This document shows, one piece after another, positions 8,727 to 16,882 of a DNA stretch of 64,000 nucleotides; the stretch's first letter is position 1; each line of letters starts with the position of its first letter. The DNA is from Lysinibacillus xylanilyticus (GTDB lineage Bacteria; Bacillota; Bacilli; Bacillales_A; Planococcaceae): the NCBI RefSeq assembly GCF_001708185.1, contig NZ_MDDN01000004.1:62001-126000 (forward strand), in the 5' to 3' direction. Both the position numbers and the translations under genes were made by a program. The notes beneath the pieces are model-generated. The model made no database searches, was not told the origin of the DNA, and worked only from the letters and a program-made list of their open reading frames with translations.

Positions 8727-9140
8727 TTACTCAATACTGTTTAATCTTTCAAGCCATTTCAATATGCAGCCACTCTTAAAGAAATCTAATAACGCACCTT
8801 CGCAAAAGCGCTCAGCTCTAACAGCACCCATAATAAGTGCAAGCACACACTGTGCATTCAAATTTGAAACGTCCGCATTCTTCATAGAATCCGTATCCCA
8901 CTCAAGATCGTTATCTTTGAGAATATCTCCATAGCGGGTAAGCTCCATATTTTTATTACTTTCTTCAAAGGTGTAAACATCGTTGATGAAGTTATGCACC
9001 ATTTCGGAATAGCCTACAAAAGGCATATGTATCGGATGTTCTGACGTTCCATCGTTTTCTTTATCAATAATCCATTCACCAATGCTCGCCGTCTGGATCA
9101 TAGGTATGTATTTTACCAAAATATCGAATTTACTCATCAT
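8727..9140 (-). CDS. DUF6508-like protein
   Basis: A 137-residue soluble protein with no membrane segment or signal. The C-terminal stretch ALIMGAVRAERFCEGALLDF followed by FKSGCILKWLERL resembles the DUF6508 family, whose function is unknown. A GAGGACGATG-type site precedes the ATG. It stands alone between gene-free regions, which suggests accessory DNA. Confidence 0.6.
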   Translation of the reverse strand: MMSKFDILVKYIPMIQTASIGEWIIDKENDGTSEHPIHMPFVGYSEMVHNFINDVYTFEESNKNMELTRYGDILKDNDLEWDTDSMKNADVSNLNAQCVLALIMGAVRAERFCEGALLDFFKSGCILKWLERLNSIE

Positions 9141-9442
9141 CGTCCTCCTCAGTATCGTCTATGCCTAATAACTTCTTGAACAACACTCCACTAGATTCTA
9201 GTTTGAAATTGAGTCTTTTTTAGTTTTTCTAGAGTTTTCTACTATTCCGCAATAGAGGTTGCTTTTTGATTTGCAACCTCTATTCTTTGAGTGGATTCTA
9301 TTAGTTCTATTTCTAGTAAATTCTCCAATATATAGCCTTCTTCTTTTTAGTCTTAAAAAGTTGTTGAAACATATCGCAAATCCCTGGTAAATGCCAAATC
9401 TAAAGAAACCGTCTTGACGTAAAGCCCCCGTTAATATAATAC
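9141..9442. other. 302-bp gene-free stretch
   Basis: AT-rich sequence with no supported gene. A hairpin-like pair (GAGGTTGC ... GCAACCTC) near 9256-9282 may be a terminator for DUF6508-side transcription. Confidence 0.35.
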
Positions 9443-9841
9443 TTAAACTTCCTCTTTTCTCATAATAGCTTTTATCCGTGCTTGTTCTTCAGTCTTATCT
9501 AAGTATTCAAAAAACCCAAGACGATTTCCCCAAGGGTCAGTAAATGTTCCCCATTTAGCTGAAACTTCTGGTCTTGAGTAAATTTCAAAGTTATCAATGT
9601 TAAGTTCTTTTATTAGTCTTTCTCTTTCCGCTTCGATATTTGTAACCCCTAAACGTAAAGGACCATTTCCTTCAGTAAGATTACCCTCTGCTACTTGTAA
9701 CCAACAACCAGGTATGAGTTCCCACTCTACAAAACCATCATGTGGTATGAAATCTGGTTTCTTATCTAACAGTGTTTCATACCACTTATACCCTTCTTCG
9801 ATATTAGATACTCGTACTTGAGTAGTCATTTCAAAAATCAT
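9443..9841 (-). CDS. VOC (glyoxalase/bleomycin-resistance) family protein
   Basis: A 132-residue protein with the paired beta-alpha-beta-beta-beta layout of the vicinal-oxygen-chelate superfamily. MTTQVRVSNIEEGYKWYETL opens the first module and FTDPWGNRLGFFEYL closes the second. These proteins are metal-dependent isomerases or dioxygenases, or sequester drugs. The substrate is not readable here. GGAGGGGG precedes the ATG. Confidence 0.8.
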   Translation of the reverse strand: MIFEMTTQVRVSNIEEGYKWYETLLDKKPDFIPHDGFVEWELIPGCWLQVAEGNLTEGNGPLRLGVTNIEAERERLIKELNIDNFEIYSRPEVSAKWGTFTDPWGNRLGFFEYLDKTEEQARIKAIMRKEEV

Positions 9842-10062
9842 TTTACCCCCTCCAGATTATGGTATATATATTTTTCAATACAGTTGATTAAAAACCCTTT
9901 ATTAAACGTAATTTTGGATTATAACTTTTTTCTTTGGTTCGACAACTTTAACTGTATCAGTAAATGTGATAAGAAGGTTTTAAAAATGTTGCGTATTTAG
10001 TTAGACCAGTTTTGTATATCCCCTATTCCCATAGGGTCGTTTTCTGCGATTTCAAACTATCT

Positions 10063-10165
10063 CTACACACATTTGTTTAAACGGCTATGAATGAGTTCCT
10101 CTACCTGTGCTTTTAGTACTTGATTAGCATAACGTAGCACTTCATCCTCGCCGGCTGTTTTGATG
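10063..10165 (-). pseudogene. fragment of the small protein that follows YolD
   Basis: The minus strand reads VLRYANQVLKAQVEELIHSR and ends in TAG. This closely matches the C-terminus of the intact protein at 12373-12723 (VLRYANQALKSQVEKLLINH). Only about 30 codons remain, so this is the decayed tail of a second UvrX/YolD cassette. Confidence 0.65.
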
Positions 10166-10246
10166 CCATGTTTCCATCACTTTCCGAAACCTTCCTGGGC
10201 CTGGACACGTTTCGGAGATGGACTAAAATATTAAACGGCAACTGAC

Positions 10247-10560
10247 GAAGGCAGGATCTGGGGATTGATGAGCGAGATATTTTTGTGGACCGTGCGAGTG
10301 GGAAGGATTTTAATTGTCCGCAATATCAGGCAATGAGAAAGTGTGATTCGTAATGGGGATTTTATTTATATTGATGCGTTGGATCAGTTAGGGCTAGGGC
10401 GTAATTATGATGAAATTATTCGTGTATGGAGGATATTACGCGTGCTGTTGGTGCAGACATTGTGGTGCTGGAGAATGGAACTCTGTTTGATAGTTGCAAG
10501 TTTAATGACATGAATACAGAGGATGACAAGCTTGGGTCGTTAATGGAGGAGAATGTATCT
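10247..10560 (+). pseudogene. serine recombinase (resolvase) remnant
   Basis: Pieces in shifting frames match the catalytic domain of Tn3-type resolvases: GIDERDIFVDRASGKDF, then VIRNGDFIYIDALDQLG, NYDEIIR, and ITRAVGADIVVLENGTLFDS. Several frameshifts and a stop break it, and the N-terminal catalytic Ser region is missing. It runs straight into an IS3-type remnant at about 10560, marking an old insertion or deletion junction. Confidence 0.7.
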
Positions 10561-10985
10561 TTCAAGTATTCTAGATGTCTATATCAGAGAAATTGTAGCG
10601 CAAACAATTAATTCTACACAAGATATGTCATTCGTTTTGTATACTTTATATCAATTACCTGATTTACCGCAAGGCTGTATCTTGCATAGCGATCAAGGTT
10701 CTGTGTACACATCATATGCGTATCAAAAATCAGTCAAAGAAAAAGGAATTACCGTAAGCATGTCCCGCAAAGGCACGCCCACTGATAATTCCAATTGAAA
10801 CGTTCTATCTCGACGGAATCTACCGCACGACAAATGCGCATATGATTCAAATCGTCGAAGACTACATTACCTATAATAACAATATCCGTATTCAAACAAA
10901 ATTAAACAGCCAGTCCCACATACCTGAATGAAAACACGGCTATCATTCAAAAAATAACGTTACACCCGCCAGTTTACTTAAGCTA
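10560..10985 (+). pseudogene. IS3-family transposase (OrfB) remnant
   Basis: The reading LSSILDVYIREIVAQTINS, then LPQGCILHSDQGSVYTSYAY and SMSRKGTPTDN, is the DDE integrase core of IS150-type OrfB, including the second Asp in HSDQG. After a frameshift, ETFYLDGIYRTTN and VEDYITYNNNIRIQTKLN continue the C-terminal part. Start, first Asp region and clean ends are missing, so it is inactive. Confidence 0.75.
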
Positions 10986-11068
10986 AAATGCTCTCTGACT
11001 GTATAATAGTTGGTTTATAGGAATTTCGCAACTTCACGTACCTACAATAATTTAGATTACAATTATGT

Positions 11069-11965
11069 TTATATAGTAACTAATTCAGCTTTCTTTTTCT
11101 TAAGTGGTGCAAGCTCTGCTAGACGTACCCAACTTAAACCAAGCGTTCCTTCACCTGCATGAACCGCTACACAAGCACTTAGTGGTAATACGGAGAAGTT
11201 TATGAGCGGATATTCGTTCTCTAAAGCTTTTTTCCAAGCGGTTGCGCCTTCTTCATCATTACAATGAATAATTGCAACTTCAGTGACAATACTTTTTTCT
11301 AGATCTGTATTTAAAACATTTTGTACATATGTTTTAGCTCTAGTCGTAGCGCGTACTTTTTCTTTCATAACGGGCTTCCCATCTTCAAATGATATGACAA
11401 CTTTAATATTCAACAAGTTACTTAAAAATGCTTGAGTCCCTGAAACTCGACCACTTTTATGTAATTGTGATAAGTTAGCCGGAATAAATGAAAGCTCACT
11501 GTTATCTGCCATCTCATTGATTCTTTCAACAATATAGCCAGGTTCAAAACCTTCACGCTCTAACTGCTGACCGAGTTCAATCATTTTCATCATCGGAAAT
11601 GACCCGATTTTTGAATCCACTGGATATACTTCAAATTCAGCTTGATCAGCTGCTGTGAAAGCGCTTTGATAAGTGCCCGAAAGATGTTGAGAGGTATGAA
11701 TTGCAATTGCACATGTATACCCTTGTTCTTTTAATGATTTATATAAGTCTACAACTTCACCAATAGCAGGTTGTGATGTCTTTGGATTTTTTTTAGCATT
11801 TCGTAGTTTTTCGTAAAACTGATCATGTGTCATATCAACAGTTTCGCGTAAAGCCCCTTCTTCGAACACTATATTAAGTGGTAATACGTGAATTTGATTG
11901 TCCTGTATGAACTTTTCATCTAACAATGCTGCTGTATCTGTAACCCATGCAATTTTCTTTCCCAT
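11069..11965 (-). CDS. DegV family fatty-acid-binding protein
   Basis: A 298-residue protein of the DegV fold. It opens with KIAWVTDTAALL, has the KTSQPAIGEV loop that contacts the bound fatty acid, and ends with VHAGEGTLGLSWV. DegV/FakB proteins bind fatty acids and, with a FakA kinase, feed them into phospholipid synthesis. No kinase gene is next to it, and whether this member is a FakB subunit cannot be decided. AGGGGA precedes the start. Confidence 0.88.
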   Translation of the reverse strand: MGKKIAWVTDTAALLDEKFIQDNQIHVLPLNIVFEEGALRETVDMTHDQFYEKLRNAKKNPKTSQPAIGEVVDLYKSLKEQGYTCAIAIHTSQHLSGTYQSAFTAADQAEFEVYPVDSKIGSFPMMKMIELGQQLEREGFEPGYIVERINEMADNSELSFIPANLSQLHKSGRVSGTQAFLSNLLNIKVVISFEDGKPVMKEKVRATTRAKTYVQNVLNTDLEKSIVTEVAIIHCNDEEGATAWKKALENEYPLINFSVLPLSACVAVHAGEGTLGLSWVRLAELAPLKKKKAELVTI

Positions 11966-12125
11966 TTAAAAGTAATCCCCTTCATTTATCGTAGAATATA
12001 TTCATTTTATAACTTATGTAACTATACACAGATAAGATCATCATGAGTAGTGACATTTATAATACTGTATTTATTTTTTTGCAATCTTCGACATTATTTC
12101 GACAATAATTGCGATAAAAAAGTAA

Positions 12126-12220
12126 GCCCGAAATATAAAAAAAGCGCACCTTTTCGGTACACACGACAAATGGCCATCTATCTGATTTTTTTCGGATAGA
12201 TGGCTAATGGGGTGCTTTAG
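12126..12220. repeat. long nested hairpin region
   Basis: An outer stem (AAAGCGCACC with GGGGTGCTTT) encloses an inner perfect stem (GCCATCTATC with GATAGATGGC). An A-run precedes it on the plus strand, giving a T-run after it on the minus strand. It could act as a terminator for minus-strand transcription from the 12.4-14.5 kb operon, or be a mobile-element end since a dispersed repeat abuts it. Confidence 0.6.
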
Positions 12221-12221
12221 T

Positions 12222-12345
12222 TGAAGAAGACTCATTTAATTAATCAAATTTTTTATGAAAATCTCATACTTAGTTAGAAAGATTAACTCCATCTTGAACA
12301 ATCTCTTTTCAAAATGGAGTGTTTTTGCATTTGCTGATAAATAAA
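12222..12345 (+). repeat. dispersed repeat, copy 1 (inverted partner at 41426)
   Basis: This stretch, including CTCATACTTAGTTAGAAAGA and the arms ACTCCATCTTG / CAAAATGGAGT, is matched with few differences by the reverse complement of 41426-41540. The internal arms form a hairpin. It lies 3' of the UvrX operon. It may be the shared end of an unidentified mobile element. Confidence 0.75.
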
Positions 12346-12372
12346 GGTTGAAGAAAATTTTTTAGTCAATCT

Positions 12373-12723
12373 TTATTCTAAAGCTACACGTATATGATTA
12401 ATCAACAACTTTTCCACCTGTGATTTAAGAGCTTGATTTGCATAACGGAGTACTACATCATTACCTGCAGTGGCAACTTGCACGTCACTAAAGTATTCAT
12501 CAACTGGTTGCCAACCTACTACTCGTATACGTTTTTGTGCAAGTTCTCGTTTGAGGTTAAAATATTCTTGTCTTAGATCCTTTAGCAATGAATCCATCAT
12601 TGGAAGAAATACCGTTTTCATTTTAAACTGCTCTAATTTACAGTAGTCAACCTGCAATGATTTAACTGCTAGTTCTAACAAAAGGTACTTATGAAGTAAC
12701 TGTCTTTCGTCGGCTTTAATCAT
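12373..12723 (-). CDS. small protein of the UvrX/YolD cassette
   Basis: A 116-residue soluble protein, last gene of a four-gene SOS-type operon. ATG 12723 is chosen because it overlaps the yolD stop (ATGATTAA), which implies translational coupling. Longer upstream starts would run deep into yolD. The helix-rich sequence ends with DVVLRYANQALKSQVEKLL, and a decayed relative lies at 10063-10165. I do not recognise a named domain, and function is unknown. Confidence 0.65.
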   Translation of the reverse strand: MIKADERQLLHKYLLLELAVKSLQVDYCKLEQFKMKTVFLPMMDSLLKDLRQEYFNLKRELAQKRIRVVGWQPVDEYFSDVQVATAGNDVVLRYANQALKSQVEKLLINHIRVALE

Positions 12724-13048
12724 AATAATCAGCATCCAATTGAGCTGATTGAATACTTTGGATTGGAATACTTTTCGTTTTAAGTAGTGTTTCAAGTATG
12801 AGTTCATGAGTATTAATCGATTTAATTATTCCAGTCCACTGTGTGATTTTGTAGTCTTTCCACACTTCTAATTTTATGTCCAATTGCTGATTAAAAGCTT
12901 GATTGATTGTATTCTGTAGTTCTTCCAGTTCCCACTCAGTCAATTCTCTTGGCTGTTCTGTGCGCTCTTGTTTGTACTCTCTAAGAAGCTCCAAATGCTC
13001 CGGCAACATCATCGATGCCCATTTAATATTACCTCTGTCTTGTATCAT
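12716..13048 (-). CDS. yolD: YolD-like protein
   Basis: A 110-residue YolD-like protein with the family hallmark DRGNIKWASMMLPEHLELL at residues 4-22. YolD proteins are encoded beside UvrX/DinB-type polymerases on phages, plasmids and chromosomes, and are thought to be accessory or regulatory factors of error-prone repair. A good AGGAGTGA site precedes the ATG, which lies 13 bases after the uvrX stop. The gene overlaps the next by 8 bases. Confidence 0.88.
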   Translation of the reverse strand: MIQDRGNIKWASMMLPEHLELLREYKQERTEQPRELTEWELEELQNTINQAFNQQLDIKLEVWKDYKITQWTGIIKSINTHELILETLLKTKSIPIQSIQSAQLDADYYD

Positions 13049-13060
13049 AATAAATCACTC

Positions 13061-14320
13061 CTATGCCAAATGACCACCAACTAAGCGATCTCGATTAATA
13101 GCTGTACCAGCTTTTGTGAAAGAAACTGCTCTTAATATTGAGGTAGCTCCAAACCTGTTGCGTATTGCATCCATTGTAGGACCGATTATTTGACGCTGTG
13201 GCTTACGTTCATCAAATAAATCCAATTGAATGCTATGCTCTCTCTCTAAGTTGGATATTCGGACAGATAACTGCCGAGCTGGTTCACCTGCAAAATGTTT
13301 ATCCAGTAATTCAATACAAGTTTTATACATCACAAGTGTTTCGCTTGTTGGTACTGCAATCGTTTTCGATCGATGGAACCCTTTGGTCATAGCATTTCGA
13401 CTATAAGAAAGACCAATACTAATTGTACGGCCAACATACCCTGCATCCCGTGTTCGCTTCATTACGTCCTCACACATTTCAAGGAGCACTACAGAGATTT
13501 CTTTTCGTGTGTGGTAATCTCTCATCAGCATTTGGCCCTTCCCAAAACTTAAAGCTCCGTTTGTTATTAACGGCTCCCCTAATGTAGATAAATCGATTCC
13601 CCATGCATGGTAATAGAGTTGATTGCCCATTACACCAAAGCGCTTTTCTAATTCCTTTAGATCTGTATTAGCCAAACCACCGACTGTTTGTATCCCCATA
13701 GCATTTAGATTTGCTTCCATCTGTTTACCGATTCCCCACATTTCAGAAAGAGGTCGAACTGGCCATAATTTTTTAGGAATATCCTCATACGTCCATTTAG
13801 CAAAGCCTGTTTTCTTTGCTTCAAGGTCTAAAGCTAATTTGGCTATTAACATATTTGGTCCCATACCTACTGCACTAGGTATATTAAATTGGTCAAGAAT
13901 AGCCCTTTGTATTTCCTTAGCCGTTTCTTCAGGTGAGCCCCAAAGCTTTTCAGTGCCGGTTAAATCTACAAAACTTTCGTCTACACTATACACATGTATA
14001 GCATCAACTGGGACGTAATTAGAGATCAATTTTGTAATCGTCATCGACATTTGAATAAAGAAACTCATTTTAGGCTCAAACAATCTAATGTCAGGATGTT
14101 TAGGTATTTCATAACGACGACTACCTGTTTTGATATTAAATTTTTCTTTCATTAAGGGGGATGCAGCAAGCACTACGCTACCTGGTTGGTCAAAATTTGC
14201 TACTACTGCAACTGGAGTTCTTAAAACATCTAGCCCATGTAACATCGCTACGATGCTGGCGTAAAAGCATTTCATATCGATACACATAATAGGTCTATTT
14301 GGCATACCCTCGTAGTTCAT
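13061..14320 (-). CDS. uvrX: UvrX-type Y-family DNA polymerase
   Basis: A 419-residue translesion polymerase. Palm motifs are intact: CIDMKCFYASI (first metal-binding Asp with MKCFYAS) and VYSVDESFVDL (catalytic Asp-Glu). A fingers segment, helix-hairpin-helix region (MWGIGKQMEANLNAMGIQTV) and little-finger domain follow. It would copy damaged DNA after SOS induction. The ATG overlaps the upstream stop as ATGA. Its operon starts with LexA-like boxes at 14627 and 14654. Such cassettes are often phage- or plasmid-borne, and remnants of two others lie in this window. Confidence 0.92.
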   Translation of the reverse strand: MNYEGMPNRPIMCIDMKCFYASIVAMLHGLDVLRTPVAVVANFDQPGSVVLAASPLMKEKFNIKTGSRRYEIPKHPDIRLFEPKMSFFIQMSMTITKLISNYVPVDAIHVYSVDESFVDLTGTEKLWGSPEETAKEIQRAILDQFNIPSAVGMGPNMLIAKLALDLEAKKTGFAKWTYEDIPKKLWPVRPLSEMWGIGKQMEANLNAMGIQTVGGLANTDLKELEKRFGVMGNQLYYHAWGIDLSTLGEPLITNGALSFGKGQMLMRDYHTRKEISVVLLEMCEDVMKRTRDAGYVGRTISIGLSYSRNAMTKGFHRSKTIAVPTSETLVMYKTCIELLDKHFAGEPARQLSVRISNLEREHSIQLDLFDERKPQRQIIGPTMDAIRNRFGATSILRAVSFTKAGTAINRDRLVGGHLA

Positions 14321-14538
14321 ACATTTTCACTCTCTTTTCGGTAAACAGGAGTAACAGCGAGAACATTATTAATGATAAAGGAACGCTTTGCCTGCCTCGT
14401 AAAGCAAAATGCTGTAAAGGAATCACCAACAATCTTCATGATTTTCACACGCCTTTTCGTAATGGCACCCGACTTGGCTACATACATCATGCGAACTACT
14501 TGTTGACGCTGCATTGCTTTTATTAACTGTTCTTTCAT
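14317..14538 (-). CDS. small WYL-like protein, first gene of the UvrX cassette
   Basis: A 73-residue protein with a beta-rich sequence (VVRMMYVAKSGAITKRRVKI, then GDSFTAFCFTRQAKRSFIIN) resembling an isolated WYL fold. It could bind nucleic acid or ligand, which is inferred from the fold only. AAAGGAGC precedes the ATG, and the stop overlaps the uvrX start. As first gene it sits directly behind the SOS promoter. Confidence 0.75.
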   Translation of the reverse strand: MKEQLIKAMQRQQVVRMMYVAKSGAITKRRVKIMKIVGDSFTAFCFTRQAKRSFIINNVLAVTPVYRKESENV

Positions 14539-14626
14539 CTTAGTTGCTCCTTTTCACTAGCTCTGTTAGATCTTTACTTCCCTCCCCCAAAAAACAAGTA
14601 AATATAACAGAGCTGTTTTTCATTAC

Positions 14627-14640
14627 AGAACAAATGTTTG
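14627..14640. promoter_or_regulatory. LexA (SOS) box
   Basis: AGAACAAATGTTTG fits the Bacillus LexA pattern GAAC-N4-GTTY. With the second box it flanks a TATAAT -10 element (minus strand, 14648-14653) upstream of the UvrX operon. Damage-inducible control by LexA is inferred. Confidence 0.75.
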
Positions 14641-14653
14641 TATATCCATTATA

Positions 14654-14667
14654 CGCACATACGTTCT
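14654..14667. promoter_or_regulatory. second, degenerate LexA-like box
   Basis: CGCACATACGTTCT differs from the consensus CGAAC-N4-GTTCG at few positions. It is 27 bases from the first box, on the other side of the -10 element. Confidence 0.5.
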
Positions 14668-14761
14668 TAATTAGAAGTGGTAATTTAAACTAATTTTTAA
14701 AGAGGATGATGTACCCTTAGAGGACAAATCAATTTCGCCTTGGCGTAATTGCGTTCGGAGG

Positions 14762-14870
14762 CTTTATTTTCATTCAGTAGGTGTTTGGATACCTACTGAA
14801 AAGAAACCACATCCCCATTCAACTCTCCACCTTCAAAGATAGGAGTCTTCTCTGAATGAAAATAAAATGG
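14762..14870. repeat. structured gene-free segment with long inverted repeat
   Basis: TTTATTTTCATTCAG and CTGAATGAAAATAAAA are inverted arms about 80 bases apart. Inside them CAGTAGGT/ACCTACTG forms a second, perfect hairpin. The segment fills the gap between the SOS operon and the cupin gene. It may be a dispersed structured repeat. No T-run makes it a simple terminator. Confidence 0.6.
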
Positions 14871-14950
14871 GCGTTCATGTAAGCCTAAACTAACATTGGT
14901 ACATATTCTGTGCTGATGACAAGTATTGAAGATTAATTAGAAAGGATGTA

Positions 14951-15643
14951 ATTATTAGCTCAAATATTGATTATACTTCTCCGTCAACACAGTTCACTTT
15001 TGATGTAAATGACAGTACTCTTTTTAAAAAAGATCAACAGAATTATATTAATATCTTAGGTGTAGAACAATTAAATACATTAGAAAATACGTCCTTGCTT
15101 GATATTTTCCTAAGTAAGGACAATGTGGTAGAACCTCACTATCATCAAAATGCAGCCGAACTTGTTTATTGTATTTCGGGTGCTGCTATCGTATCTATAC
15201 TTAATCCCTTTACAAAAAAAATTGAGAACTACCCTATAAAGCCTGGTCAAGTTGCAAATGTACCGCAAGGCTGGTGGCATTATGAAGTAGCTACTGAGGA
15301 TGACACGCATTTACTAGCTATTTTTGATGCTCCAACTCCTGAAGTCATTTTAGGTTCAGATATATTAACATTTACACCTGCCAATATTATGGCTCACACT
15401 TATTGTTTAGATGAAAAACAGTGGAAGAAAACCATTGCGCCAATTGTACCGTCAACATATATTGGTCCACCTAAAAACTGCAATCGTGTAAAATCGGCTT
15501 CTGAAAAACAAAAAGAATCTGATTGTAAATGTAAACATAAACCTAAACATAAACATAAGCCTAAACAGCCAAATTATATGAACCCATATCCATATCAATA
15601 CCCCTATGTGTATCCTTATGGCTCCTATGGCTCCTATTATTAA
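14951..15643 (+). CDS. cupin-domain protein, spore oxalate-decarboxylase-like
   Basis: A single-cupin protein of about 230 residues. The cupin metal motif is visible as EPHYHQNAAELVYCISG, with PGQVANVPQGWWHYEV as the second motif. The C-terminus carries a Lys/His-rich run (KCKHKPKHKHKPKQ) and a Pro/Tyr-rich tail ending GSYGSYY, typical of spore surface proteins. Coding continues well upstream of the first conventional start (TTG 15095). The frame opens just after AGAAAGGA with ATT codons at 14951 and 14954, so it either uses a rare ATT start or has lost its ATG. Confidence 0.7.
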   Translation: MISSNIDYTSPSTQFTFDVNDSTLFKKDQQNYINILGVEQLNTLENTSLLDIFLSKDNVVEPHYHQNAAELVYCISGAAIVSILNPFTKKIENYPIKPGQVANVPQGWWHYEVATEDDTHLLAIFDAPTPEVILGSDILTFTPANIMAHTYCLDEKQWKKTIAPIVPSTYIGPPKNCNRVKSASEKQKESDCKCKHKPKHKHKPKQPNYMNPYPYQYPYVYPYGSYGSYY

Positions 15644-15755
15644 TTGCTAAACAATATCGCTTAACGGCTACACCTTCATCGAATAAAAATAAGTAAACAG
15701 GAAAATCTATAACTTAAAGTCATAGCTTTGTTACTACTTAAAAGAGGTGTAGAAA

Positions 15756-16043
15756 ATGGAATTATTTCCAGTGATCCATACAAATTTTTGGGATGCCGTA
15801 ATAGCCGTTCCAGCTGTGTTAATTATTACACAGCTCATTAAGGTATTTATGCATGTTCAGCCTAAATATGTTCCAACAATCGCTCTGGCTATTGGCTTGC
15901 TTATTTCTATCTTCATTAGCCATAGACACGATCTTATTGCAGGAATATTTATGGGCTTTTTTTATGGGTACGCAGCTATCGGAAACTTTGCCGCATTAAA
16001 AACAACCATTAATAGCTTTAAAAATAAGAAACGAAAGGAATAA
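15756..16043 (+). CDS. small holin-like membrane protein
   Basis: A 95-residue protein with three predicted membrane segments (about 14-33, 40-55, 61-80) and a basic tail (NSFKNKKRKE), the general layout of small phage holins. It opens ELFPVIHTNFWDAVIAVPAV. A good site (AGAGGTG) precedes the ATG. A holin role is only a suggestion, since no lysin gene is adjacent. Confidence 0.6.
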   Translation: MELFPVIHTNFWDAVIAVPAVLIITQLIKVFMHVQPKYVPTIALAIGLLISIFISHRHDLIAGIFMGFFYGYAAIGNFAALKTTINSFKNKKRKE

Positions 16044-16045
16044 TT

Positions 16046-16145
16046 GTTGATTGGAGTGTTTGGGGATTAGCTTCACAGGTGGACCCTGCAGCGAAGAGAC
16101 TCAGTCGGAACGGAAATCAACTTCACGTTATTGTGGTGAATTCAT
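16046..16145 (+). repeat. dispersed palindromic repeat, copy D (short, degenerate)
   Basis: It starts GTTGATTGGAGTG, has TGGGGATTAGC and ends TCGGAACGGAAATCAAC followed by a weakened outer arm, so it is a shortened member of the family at 3931. Pieces of the usual centre (CAGCTCATCGGACGCCCC) reappear displaced at 16236-16254, after a tandem repeat. Confidence 0.7.
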
Positions 16146-16167
16146 TTTTATAGGAATACTTTTAAGA

Positions 16168-16230
16168 TTTATCGGAACAAAATCTCATTTTATCGGAACA
16201 TTTTCTTGTTTTATCGGAACAATTTTAGTT
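16168..16230 (+). repeat. tandem repeat, three 21-bp units
   Basis: TTTATCGGAACA recurs at 16168, 16189 and 16210, exactly 21 bases apart, with variable AT-rich ends to each unit. It is embedded within the degenerate palindromic repeat. Confidence 0.8.
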
Positions 16231-16353
16231 TTTACGCAGCTCATCGGACGCCCCTGCCAGAACCTTTTATTGTAAAATACGATTAGAATTCCATTTATTA
16301 GCACATCCTAATCTCAAATAAATGAACGAAAAGATGAGTTAGGAAGTGTCACT

Positions 16354-16839
16354 ATGGAATTGATAAATGGAAATTTAGAATCATTACGCTTTAAGGAGAT
16401 TTTTAAGATTTGGACACAGCTCGGTGTTAATAATGGCTATATCGCTTCAAATCATGCATTTTTCAAACACGCTGTTGATAAAAATTTGAAGGCTATCATC
16501 GTAGAATTTATTCAATGTTTAAAAGAGGAAAATAAACAACTAACAGCGTTATTAAAGGACAACGGCGTGCTGGCCCCGCCTACAGCAATCGAATACGGAA
16601 AGTTGAAGATGGGAGATATTCGAGGAAAAACAGCTATTAATGATACAGAAATCAGCGCCATTGTATCAATGAATATTGCTTCTTCTGTTATTACAGTCAG
16701 CCAGGCTTTAGAAGTATCTGTTAAGAAGAAACATACTATAAAATATGGAGAGCTTCATATGAGGTATGCCATACTCGGTGCTAAACTAATACAGCTAAGT
16801 AAAGATAAAGGGTGGTTACTGGCCCCTGCTATAACTTAA
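16354..16839 (+). CDS. DUF3231 family protein
   Basis: A 161-residue helical protein of the DUF3231 type, matching one half of the usual double-domain proteins. It begins MELINGNLESLRFKEIFKIW and has the long amphipathic helices and LAPPTAIEYGKL loop of this ferritin-like family. Members are common in spore formers, without an assigned function. AGGAAGTG precedes the ATG. Confidence 0.75.
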   Translation: MELINGNLESLRFKEIFKIWTQLGVNNGYIASNHAFFKHAVDKNLKAIIVEFIQCLKEENKQLTALLKDNGVLAPPTAIEYGKLKMGDIRGKTAINDTEISAIVSMNIASSVITVSQALEVSVKKKHTIKYGELHMRYAILGAKLIQLSKDKGWLLAPAIT

Positions 16840-16882
16840 TGTAAAAGAGCTCTCGTTTTCACAAAGAGAGCTCTTTTACATA
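16839..16882. terminator. bidirectional terminator
   Basis: ATGTAAAAGAGCTCTC and GAGAGCTCTTTTACAT are perfect inverted arms around an 11-base loop. It serves the two convergent genes (DUF3231 and the Ca2+ ATPase). Confidence 0.9.

Noticed and set aside
16168-16230. CRISPR or iteron array
   Set aside because: The repeat core is 12 bases with no proper spacers and no replication gene nearby.
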